The notes under the pieces: model-generated
What the model was told of the DNA's origin: nothing
Database searches by the model: none
What the model saw: only the letters and a program-made list of their open reading frames with translations
Shown here: positions 45,776 through 58,203 of the stretch, piece by piece
Layout: every line of letters begins with the position of its first letter
How positions within the stretch are numbered: position 1 is the stretch's first letter
Made by a program: the position numbers and the translations under genes
Source of the DNA: Myxocyprinus asiaticus
Lineage: Eukaryota > Chordata > Actinopteri > Cypriniformes > Catostomidae
DNA: 64,000 nucleotides
Assembly: GCF_019703515.2 (NCBI RefSeq)
Contig: NC_059373.1
Location: forward strand, 15,822,281-15,886,280
Direction of reading: 5' to 3'

Positions 45776-47847
45776 ACATAAATAAACATGTAGAAAAATG
45801 TATTAACCCAGAAAAAACATTTGTGAAAGAAATACACACTTCTTCACTTTTAATGTAAAGAAGGTCAAATCTCATGTGTTTTGTAACAGTGCAGTAGTTT
45901 ACCCAACACCATTCATCTCGAGATATAATGCCCTGTTTGCCACCAGATGGCAGAATACTCCATGGAATTCTTCTGCTGCCCAGCCTTGTTGTTCTCTCCA
46001 CACTTTGGTGAAATACAGTAATTTTCAATACTTATTGAATATGTATTTTGAGGTAGAATGTGTCACATTAAACTAGTGAGCATTTATACAAGTTGTCCTT
46101 TCATATTTGAGTTAAAAGCATTTTCATTGAGTAATATATATTATATTACTCTTTAGTAAGTACTTGCATGGCGCAAGGCAAATACTTCACATTCTGTTCT
46201 TGTTTGCCAAGTTGTTGTTTTCCCTTTGCTGCTCTATGTTTAAAGTCTACAAGTTCATTTGCTGTCAGGGTATGAATCTATGACTGTTTCATTAAAGAGC
46301 CATATTTTGACAAATTCCTTCTACATTTGTAGAAAGACAACTAAACAGTCTATTCAGATTGAGGATATTGAGGTGTAAAGATCAATAAATAACAATCTAG
46401 TGAGATTACAGTTACTTTATTTGATCAAATATGGTAATGTGAACATACTTTGGTAATAAGTACAATTTAAGGCATGCAATTTAATACAGTGTACACAAAT
46501 TGTACTCTGTATATTGCATTTCAGTTATGTTTAGTTAAATGGAGGCAGTTCACTGACCAAACAAATGTAACATAATTATTCCCTTTTAAGGACCGAAGAA
46601 TGCTACATATTAACACATGTTGGCAAACATACAAAATGAGCTGAAGTACATGTTCAGGACGTTCCTGTTGAACACTTAAAGCATCATGTAAATTTACAGA
46701 CATTTGTGAAAGTGAGAGTGCAAACATTATCTATGAAACAAATGTACTTTGTTTGCATGCTTTACCTAATAATGAGCTTTATTTAATTTGTTCTGTTACA
46801 ACATGGCACAATGTTGCTACTGTCCTGATGGTACTGAATGACATCTGGGGTGCCAGTCAATAAAAATCATTCTGACTTACAGGAGATCAGGTGGACATTT
46901 CAGAAATGTGTGGTCTGAGATAATGAACAAATTGTAAAGAGACAAAATTAAGCATGCTGGTTTTGAAACTATATTAAAATAATATAAAATCTTACAAAAA
47001 ATACCCACAAAGGCACTCATTCATTTATCACACTCTTAGAATAAAAAGTGTCTTGATTGTGTTTATCCTCTGCCCACAACTGCACCTAGTCTGTGTCTGA
47101 AGCCTGCAGATACAAGTTTATCATGCCAATACATTTAATTTAAAATATTAACATGCTTTATTGTGAAAAACTTTAAAATACGTATTAACTGAAACTGGGA
47201 TCTGTAAACAATATGAAATGTCAAACCAGATGGCACAAAACACAAATGACTGGTTTCCCTGTCAAATTAAGCTAATAAAAAAATAACCTCTACAGGTGAG
47301 TAAATCACAATTGTAATTCTGTTCAATCTGCAACCAGACTTAATCTTAATCTTAATCTTAAAGTTTGAGAAACAGTCGCCATCAAATAAGCGAATGGATT
47401 CATTTGGAAATACAGTGCCTTTAATAAAATATATTCACCCCCTTAGTGCTTTATCAAATTGTAATTGTATTACTGCAAAGAACCATGATGTATTTAACTG
47501 AGAATTAATGCCATCAACACAAAGTACTCTTTAATGGTAAGGACAAAAATTTCAGACAATTAAAAAAACAAACAACTTAAATTAACACATAATGGTGCCA
47601 TCAACTTGCACAACATAAAGGTGAAAAATATCCAAGAACAGTGATTTGTTAAAAGTAAAAAAAAAGAAAAAGAAAAGTTTGATGTGGGGGAAACAGAATT
47701 TGTAAATATTTTGCTCTTCATTTTAATAGTCTGACCCAACAACTCTCACAACCACATATAAGTTCTTAAGTCTTAGCTAAGTGTGATACAGTGAAAGTGC
47801 ATGAAGAGTTCTGGGTAGGAGGAAGATGAGCTGAAGGAGGTGAGGAA
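45776..47847. other. Intergenic between vps28 and the CAP2-type gene
   Basis: No coding exon is recognised. The right part is presumably the 3' UTR and downstream flank of the CAP2-type gene; several plus-strand TTTATT motifs (for example 46780) could serve as its polyadenylation signal. Confidence 0.45.
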
Positions 47848-50800
47848 TCAACCAGCAATCTTCATGGGCTCTGTCACCAGCCTGGACCCGTCCCAAACCG
47901 TTATAAACTGCTCAGGAATGGGAAACTCCCTCTGTCGATTACATATGAATATATTTGTCAGATGTATGTGAAAAATATTTTCAAGCAATGCTTCAGCAAT
48001 AATATCAATATTAAAAGCGAATGACAGCTTTTCTCTCACATTTTAGAGGTGTTGTTTTTTATGTTAAAATACTGTGGCTCCATGTTTGTTTAAGCATCTC
48101 GACCATCCCAACACAGGAACATTGGCTCAAACAATGGCTGAAGTTCTGGGTGGGCTATCTGATTGGTCAACAAATAGAAGATGGTGGAAGTGTTCAGGAA
48201 ACCTTTCATTATTTTATATGGTGATGCTAGTGGCGCAAAAATTACACACTTCACTTTTAACCTTGTGCGACTCCACGTCCAAACGTGTGGACGTTGTATT
48301 TTGGCTTCACTATATGCAACGCATACTTTAAATGAAATAAAGCTGACTGAAAACTGTTTGCAAGACTCTACAATGTCATTTAAGGGTTAAATGTTTGCCG
48401 CACCGCATCACATGACATAACAGCATGACGTTGATTTCCAGGAAGCACTACTACATGTGCAGCGCCAACAAAAGTGCCTCTATTAAGAAACCTCTACTTT
48501 TTTTATTGAAACCTGTTTGGTTGTAGTCTGTAGTTTTGTTTGATTTGCTGCTTTAAAAACTCCGTTCATTTTTCACACGTCAGCGCGCTGATAAAGATGA
48601 AGTCCACATATGTGGAAATTAGGACCGTGTTCCCTCAAAAGTTGAAAAAACATATTTTTCAACATGAACACATCTGTGGGTCAATTCACTTCATTTTAAT
48701 ATAAATTTTGTTATTGTTTTATTTTGTTTACATTTATGCATTTGGCAGACATTTTACATTTACATTTATGCATTTGGCAGACTCTTTTATCCAAAGTGAC
48801 TTACAGACCTACTTATTACAGGGACAATACCCCCAGAGCAACCTGGAGTTAAGTGCCTTGCTCAAGGACACAATGGTGGTGGCTGTGGGGAGCGAACCAG
48901 CAACCTTCAGATTACCAGTTATGTGCTTTAGCCCACTAGGTCACCACCACATTTTGTTATCACTGTGCAATACAGTTCTATTCATTAACATTAATAAATG
49001 CATTCTTATATGTTTACCATCCATTTTCACATTGAAAATAAATGTATTCATGCAAAAGCTGAAATATTTTGCTTTCAGAGGCTTTATATGGATTTAGGAG
49101 GAAAATAATGTGCATTTCTAACTTTTCTGAGACCAGTGCAGACAGACAGCACACAGAAGGTTAAATCATTCACTAAATAGGGACAAGGGAGCATCCTAAA
49201 GCTTTCTATGCAGCTAAGTGCATTCACTCCTAAAATCTGACCAAAAGTTCAGTTTCATGCAGATGATGTTTGGACCACTCAACATGTTTGGCAGACATGG
49301 GACAATGATAATCAGTACATAGATTCAGAATTTAATAATGCAAAAGTTTATTTTAACATGGTTGGTAGTGATTAGATGATGCTGGCCATTACTTTTAATC
49401 AGAATGTCTGTAACATTTCAAAAACATGAATAACCAACATTCCTGCACACATAATAAATTATTTGATGAAAAAACTTTTTATAGCTTGGTATTACAAACA
49501 ATTTCACAACTTAGCCCCACTGTCCACATATATGGACATACATTTTTAGGAAAACTATTTGCTCTATAAATTATTATTATTATTATTATTATTGCTTGTT
49601 TATTAGGTGCTACTAGTTACAAATCAAAAAGGGAAATGGAAAATGCACACAACAGTCTTGCGGGGGTCTTAGGACATTAATATAAAGCAGATCAAATTGA
49701 TCAAGTTGACAATTAAACATGTTCTTACGTTCTTATGAGATTGCCAGTGTAAATACACTTCCATAATCATCTTCTCCCTCAGGATCAATGATGTTCATTT
49801 CAGAGCTCTTGGCACAGACAGTCTCGCAGTCAAGTGAATCCTTGCTTAAGTAGACATGGCACCCCTCAGTCTTGTTAATGGAAATGGTAGGACATTTTCC
49901 CAATACTTGGGGGTGTATAAATTACACACAGTTATCCCTCAAATGTGAATTTAAAATTGTTGTGTGCTTTAAAAATGTAAGTCACTGACAAATTGCTACT
50001 GAAGGACAATAATGGTTATCAGATTCATCAATGTAAACTCAAATCATTGTGATAATTGTTGCTAAACTAGTTAGCAACTAAAATTTTTGCTTATTTTTAT
50101 TTCAAAAAATGCTATTCTAAAAAACCCATTGGAAATTCCAGAGTGAACTAATGCCGATTAGCCTTCTGGGTTGGCTTACAAATTGACATCACAGCTAAAG
50201 AGCTCTTTATAAAGCAATGTCATGTAAAACATCATTCTCTTTTGTCATACATTGGTAACAGATCAACAAATGAATGCCACAATGCTATTTAACATTTGGA
50301 CTTGTGTAGACAAGGATATTCTTTATTAATTCTCGCAGCTGTGGCCATTACTTATGCACATACATTACATTAACACATTCTCTTTTACAGTAACAACCTG
50401 GAGTGCAGATTGCTCACAGAACAAACACTTCAGACCGTAACTTGTTATGTACAAACATTTACATATATTCTAACCTGAAGTTGAATGTCTCTGGAGTTGA
50501 TGATTTCAGCAATGCCCACAACATTGTCAAACACAAGTCCAAGCTTCTTACAGTTATCTGTGAAGAGAGAGGCAGACGTTACCCAGCCATGGTGTGCAGT
50601 GCTAGGATAAAGGAAAAGATAACGTTACAGAATAGGAGCAGCTGGTGTTAAGAGGTGCTCTTCTTACCAACAATAATGGAGTTGACTTTGCCTTTGATCT
50701 GGAGTGTGGAACTGCTACAACCAAAGATATAAACCACCTGTTTGAGCTCCGTCTCTTCTATCACCAGGTCATGAGCCTGTTCTTGGTACTCCTATAGGCC

Positions 50801-53800
50801 AAATGCACATAATAGATCCACATGGCTTCAATGCAAGGACAGGGTAAATTAGCCAAGTCTGTAGGTATGAGCAGGTGCATAGCAAGTATTATAACTTTAA
50901 TACATTTCTACATTCATCCCATCCACTTTTTGTGAGATAATAACTATTTTTTGAAGATCCTAACCTTGATGAGTCTCCTGCACATTTTTATGCCTGTGTT
51001 TGTATATCTATAGGCACTTCTAAATTTCAGACATGCTAATTAAGATAATATTAAGATAATGTTGATAAAAATCGATGAAGCATGTATCATGATACAAATA
51101 TTGACAAGTTGCATGTACAAAATCATGTAATTATGCATTTTTTGCTTCCATCAACGATAGTTCTAAAATGATATTGGTTCGAAAATGAAACAGCAATGGT
51201 CACCTACTTCAAACCATATGCTTGAGTAATCCAAAGTTTACCCACTGTATCAGGCTCATTTAAATGAAATCAACCCTTTGTTATAAAACTTTAAACAGTC
51301 AACCATTTGTTATTTGAAAATGTTGGTTTTATTTGCATTTTTAAAACAAATTAAATTAAAAATGTTTTAACTTTGGTAGTCGGTTTAGTTCATTCATTAC
51401 ACTCGAAATAGAAGGACGAGTCAGGCACATTGAATTGTGGGATGGGTGTTTCTGTCAGGATCTGATCATGTTCTGTGTTTGTGTTTTCATGTTCAGAGCG
51501 GAAGCCGAGTAAGGCGCCCGATCCCCAGTTGCTGCCAGCATTCATGGCCGCGGAGGCCGTTCCCCGTTGAGTTCTCTGAGGCCATTGACAACCCTGTCTT
51601 GTTCCCTGAAGTCATTGAGTCTGTCCAGTTCCCTGAGGCTGTCGATGAGCCCGTCCTACTCAATGTGGCCATCGAAGAGTCCATCCAGTTCCCTGTGGCC
51701 GTCAACGAGCCTGTCCTGTTTCCTGTGGTTTTTGACGAGCCTGTCCAGTTCCCTGTGGTCATCGAGTCGGTCCAGTTCCCTGAGGTTGTCGACGAGTCTG
51801 TCCAGTTCCCAGTGACTGTTGACAAATCTGTCCAGTTCCCTGTGGTCGTCGACGAATCCATTCAGTTCCCAGTGGCTGTCGACAAGTCTGTCCAGTTCCC
51901 CGTGGCTGTCAAAAAGTCTGTCCAGTCCCCTGTGACTGTGACGATCCTGTTCAGTCCCCTATGACCATTGACAATCCTGTCCAGTCCCCTGTGATCGTTG
52001 ACGATCCTGTCCAGTCCCCTGTGACCGTCAATGATTCTGTTCAGTCACCAGCGGTCACCATCTAGTCTGCCCAGCCTCCTGCAGCCGACAAAGACCAGCT
52101 TGCACTTTCCACTGCGGACCGCCAGGAGGCAGAGGAGCCCACTGCTCTTTCCACCCACAAGAGGAGAAGGGGGAGGAAGAGGAGAGGGGTCCCTGCATCA
52201 GAGACTGCTGCAGCATTCCAGGAGGGGTCAGAGCCTGCTGCAGCTACTGCCCAGCCTGTCCCTTCGCCTGCGGCCGTAGTGTCAGGATCCTGACACTCAT
52301 GTTCTGTGTTTGTGTTTTCATGTTTGGAGCATGGTGTCTAGGTCCTGACTCGGCCTAGTTCGGTTTCTGTTCTGGTTCGGGATCCGGACACTCATGCTCC
52401 ATGTCTCGTCTTTTGTGGCTTCGCTCCTCTTGCCATGCGCTCTTCTGTTAGTCTTGTGTGTTGTGTGAGTGCACATGGCTGTGTTTGGTCCTTCATCATC
52501 ATGTGCACTTGTGTCTGTTTTAGTCTCGTGTGTTAGCACATGGCTTTGTGTTTGTCTGCCATGTGCTTCCCTGGCTCTGCCTCCTCATTACCCTCATCAC
52601 TTTCCCTCATGTAGTCCTTGTTATGTTAATTGTCTTCACCTGTTCCTCATGTGTCCTACTTGTATATATTGTGCTCCTTTTCCTCTTGTGCTTGTCGGAT
52701 CATTTTGTTCTCATGTTCAGTCAGTGTTTTGTTGCTCTGTCTCTAGTTCGGTTTGTAATTTGTTTTTCAGTTTTAAGTTCTTTGTTTTTTTTTCTCTTTA
52801 GTTTTTTTCTCCCTTGAGAGTGTTTTGTTTCCCCTGTTTGCATTACTTATTTAATAAATTGTTATTTTTTGCCTCATTCCTGCCTTTGGGTCCTCATTCC
52901 TGACACAATTTGTGACAGTTTCTTCATGACGAAGGGGTTGATTTTTATTAAAACTAACAGGTTTCAACTTGAAGGTCACATGAAAACTTTTTACTAGGCC
53001 TTCACCATTTATTTTCTGTACTTTTCAAATGCCTTTTATGTATAGATTTGATTGTTTAGCCTTGTCCCATACCCAGACTTTCAATATTAAACTATGAAAA
53101 TCCCTTATTTCATACATACAGTATATTAAATACTTTTTTTTTTTACGTTTAAAACTATGATAATCTATACAAACAGAGTGAACTAAACAAACCATTTCAA
53201 TATTTATCATTTAAAAAAAAAATTGAATTACGACTGTCCAACTTTTTTTTCAAAAGTTAGTGTGCTTGTTATCCAAAACGACAAAAGTGTCAATAAAGAG
53301 CATGCTTGAGATGAAATATGAGACAAAACAAAGAAACATTAAGGTAAATATCACTGAGCAGAAAGTTTTTCATTTCCAATCACGCTGTACTTTGACCAAA
53401 ATTATGCAAACATTTTGAAAATATCATTTAATTTGTATATATAAAAATATTGTGTGCATATAATATTTTTAATGAAATATTTTCATTACTTTCAGATCAA
53501 AATGACAAAAAATGACATAAATCTCCTGTGATGCGTGTACATATACTGTTGGACATTGTCTGTAGACAAATTAACCCTTAAATGAACACCTCGGGTTTTA
53601 CTGACCTGGGACATCATTCCACCTCCTTTACCTCATCCATTTTTTTAGTATTCCTCTTTCTCTTATGAATGGTCTAACAATAAAAAAATGGCTAAATAAA
53701 TAAATAAAATAGTTTAATCACCAAAAGTGCAAAGGGTCTTTAGTGACCTGAGATATGTAATAGTGTTGCAAAATATATATGTTCACTTCTATAAATTATA

Positions 53801-54221
53801 TTTATATGCTTATTTTATATCTATTTAAGTTTGCTATTACAGGTTATCTATTTCTTTGTTTTTTACAAGACAAATGAGTGCCATATTTACAAATTACAAC
53901 TATATAATGTAGATTTTTTGCACAATGGTGGTAAATTATCAGTATCCCATATGCATGTACACATACATATTATACATGTTTTTTGTTACTCAAAGTGGCA
54001 TGATTGTTTCAGTGATTGACTTGATTTGACATTTCTATTTGATGAAGAAACAACATGGAAGTAAACTACAGCGAGTGTAACACATGAACAGTATGATATG
54101 GCTATTGTCATTCAGGTATACTACTGAAATTCTATAGGTTGTACATCTATTTAGACCCTGTAAGTGCCTGAGAAAATACATACACTACCGGTCAAAAGTT
54201 TTGAAACACTTACTCATTCTT

Positions 54222-54284
<63 letters not shown>

Positions 54285-56512
54285 TTTTTTGGTTTTTATT
54301 TTAGAATAATAGTGAAGTCATCAAAACTATGGAATAATAGAAATGGAAATATGGGAATTATGTTGTGACAAAACAAAATCCAAAATAAATCAAAACTGTG
54401 TTATATTTTAGCATCTTCAAAGTAGTCACCCTTTGCCTAGAATTTGCAGACATGTACTCTTGACATTTTCTCAACCAACTTCTTGAGGTATCACCCTGGG
54501 ATGCTTTTTAAACAGTATTGAAGGAGTTCCCTTCTATGTTGGGCACTTACTGGCTGCTTTTCTTTATTATTTGGTCCAAGTCATCAATTTCAAAAATGTT
54601 TTTTTTATTTTTTTTTTATTACATTTATTTATTACAACCTTTGGTTGTTACTGTATTATGAATTTCTTAATATCACCGTAAATATCAATAAAAATCTTTT
54701 GTGAAATGTCTCTTTAAAAACAGAATGGTTTGTGCTAAGTGAACAATGCTTTGGTTGAATGAATACTATCAATATGTGTTCTATGATAAACGTTGACCCC
54801 GTTTACACCTGGTAAATGATGCGTTTTTGGTGATCCAATCACATGTGGTCAGTGCTAAATCCAGGTCTAAACGGGGTCTAAAACAATTCGTGATTGGATC
54901 ACGTAACCCACACACGAATGTGGTCAAAAACTGATAAGTACGCATCGCATTTGATGTGTAAATGCTAATCCGTCCTGTTTGCATCCTGGCAGCAGCGAAG
55001 CACCACCCCTCACCTGTCAATCAACCGCTGCGCTAAAACAAGAGTTTAAACTTTGCCGGTTACAAGCTGTTTAAAAGGAAAAAACATCCGATCAGAAAAT
55101 TAAAAAAGGTGGATATATACACAAGCATGAGAACTTCACAGATTTTCTTCAGTGTGTCTGAAATCAATATGCAGGGACACTTATGAGAAGCACGAACATC
55201 TGCAGCTCAGGTTAATACAGGTAATCCACTAAAATAACCGACATTTCTGCTTGAAATGTTGCTTTTGTGTTTAGATAAAATTTCAGCTGCATCTGGGAGA
55301 AAAAGCGTGCCATTTTTTCATGCTTTCTTTGTTTTTTCTGACTTTGTTGCGCTTTAATGTCATGCAGTAACACACTGACATAGTGACTGATGTATGTCAT
55401 CATGAAACAGAGTCCCACCCTCGCCTCCAAATCCGATCACAAGTGGTCACAGGAGATGCATTTAAATGACCAGGTGTAAACAGCGATGTGTCTCACCTGA
55501 CCACTTGTGATCAGATCACCCGTGACGCATCTTAATACCAGGTGTAAACGGGGTCTTTCTCTATTAATCTGGTACTGAAAAGTAGTTAATCTCAGCCATG
55601 TGTTTTTGGCACTATCTGAACAACTGGGAAAATCTCTTTTAACAACATTCAAAGTAAAAGAACAGATCTGCATAGCACAGTTGGCTATTGTGTTACTCTG
55701 ACTGCACACTTAAGCCTGTTTCACATTGTCAGCACAGCTGCCATTGACAGTTGCTCATGGTCCCCACTTCAACACTTAAAGTGGCTTAAACAACTGTTGC
55801 ACACTCATCTTTTCCTGTCTTGTACAAACACACACACACACACGTCTAATCCCAATACTTGTGCTGATGTTCAGCATGGGTTTAACAGTTGGGGAAGTCC
55901 ACCTCTGACCCTAAAGGTCAATGTCTTGTTAGAAGGTGAAAAGTCACAGGGGCCTAAACAAATTGTTAAAGGATGTGGGAATCACGCAGAACAAAGAGTG
56001 ATGCTGAAACATGGAGTTTGATTGTGTGTGATATGTATTTAATGTGCAAGGATATACAGAAATAAACAAAGTTTACTAAAAGGTAAAATGTAGAATACAT
56101 GAGAGGAGAGGTTAAATTACGAGGAGTGTGTGTGAGAACAGGTGTGTAAGCCAGAGAGACACTAGGCTTTTGTTGGGGACATTTCTATGGTTAAAACCCC
56201 CCATGCAAAAAGACCCTGAGGACCACCTGTCCACACCATACAGTCCTCCACACACTCAGACACTCACAGCAGGAGGAACAGCAGACACACAGCTCGTGAG
56301 GGCTCTCAGGTTTCTGTTCGAGACACACACACTATTTTGCCCCCTGACAGGCAGAATTTAACATCCCGAAACATCTCAGAACTAGGGGGGAACTGTATAT
56401 TCTCTCGAAGGCCTTGTTCTGAGTTAGCTTTACACAACGGATGCAAAGCAGTACAAATATTTTCATTAAGAAACTAAAACAATTGAGAGAAACTTGTGTC
56501 CCAACATGGCAA

Positions 56513-56588
<76 letters not shown>

Positions 56589-56758
56589 AATGTTTGTGGA
56601 CTTTTTATATTTTTTTATATTAAAATATACCAAAAATATTTATACAAATACATGTATACTTTTATAAAATAAAATATAAAATAAACATTGGAAAGCAATA
56701 TTACACAAGCAAGAGTGACGTTGTGTCTATATATCAGCATGACTGTGATTCAGCCTGT

Positions 56759-56841
<83 letters not shown>

Positions 56842-57462
56842 TTATATTTTGAAGGTTTAAATAAAATATTTTCTATATTATGTTTCAAATACATTTTATA
56901 AAAATATCTGTATGAGTCTATGTTATCCTCTGAGGTGTGCCACTTTCTTTCTAAAACTTTTCTTGAAACTTCCATAACCTTCTGAAATAGCATACTATAA
57001 GTCAACAAATTGTTTGTCTGAATTCAGTAAAAGAAAACACACAAATGGAAAGGAGAAAACTGGATAAGCAGAATTCTCAAAGCTGACAGGTATAAATCTA
57101 ATGGCACTGGTTGGACAGCTGAACACATCAGTGAAGCTGTTAATTACCTGAGATTAATTTCTTTGTGCATTCAACCAGCCCCTTTATGACTAAAAAAGGA
57201 AAATCCGCTTTGCTTTATTCCAGTTTTAACTTTCCCTAATTTGAAACTGAAACAAAATATCTGAACCAAAAAAGGCCACCTCTGTAGTAGAAGCTTATTG
57301 TACAAGATATGTATTGTTGTTTGTTGTATGTTTCTTTATTCAAGTATAAATACATAGGAAACAATAGTTAAAATAAAAAAAACATGGACGATATAGAAGA
57401 TAAATGCATAAAAAAATGTAAGGTGTTTAAGAATTCACTAACTTCTATAATGCTTTTTAATG

Positions 57463-57523
<61 letters not shown>

Positions 57524-58166
57524 CACTGTATTGTGACGAAGAGGAGGGCGGGACCGGGCCATGAGGACATACGCCTGGCGCTGAATAGGGCTAATCAGCC
57601 AGGAGGGAGATAAAGACGAGTCGGAGGCGCCAGTTAGAGAGAGAGAGAGACACACACACACGTGGCCGCGCTGTGTGTGTGTGTTTATGTTTGTTTTATG
57701 TTGTTTTAAGGTTATGTCATTAAAGTTTACTTTGACTGTTCTGCTGGTTCCCGCCTCCACCTTGCCCATCTTACCCCATTACATTGGTGCCGAAACCCGG
57801 GAAGGAGAAGGGATGCGCTGTTGAAGAGTCCTCACCGCTGCCATCCTGAAAGGGGAGCAGCTGTGGCCGTCTGCCTGGGGACGGAGGGGTCCCTGCTGGC
57901 CACCGAGAGTTGGAGAAACCGCTGTCGTCTGCCAAGAAAGGGGAGGAGCTGTTCCATCCGCCAGGGGTTGGAGGACTCACTGCAGTCTGCCAGGGGAGGA
58001 GTGAGCTGTCCAGGAAGGGAGGGGAGTACGTCATGCCGGGGGTTTCAGGAAGCCATGCTGTGTGTGTTTATTTTTGTTTTATGTTGTTTAAGTTTATGTC
58101 ATTAAAGTTTACTTTGACTGTTCTACTGGTTCCCGCCACCTCTTGCCCACCTTACCCCATTACACG

Positions 58167-58203
<37 letters not shown>

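Noticed and set aside
51493..51861. Minus-strand 122-codon TGNWTDSS repeat as a real protein
   Set aside because: It mirrors the plus-strand repeat inside an LTR element; without transcripts it is better treated as a by-product of the 30-bp periodicity.
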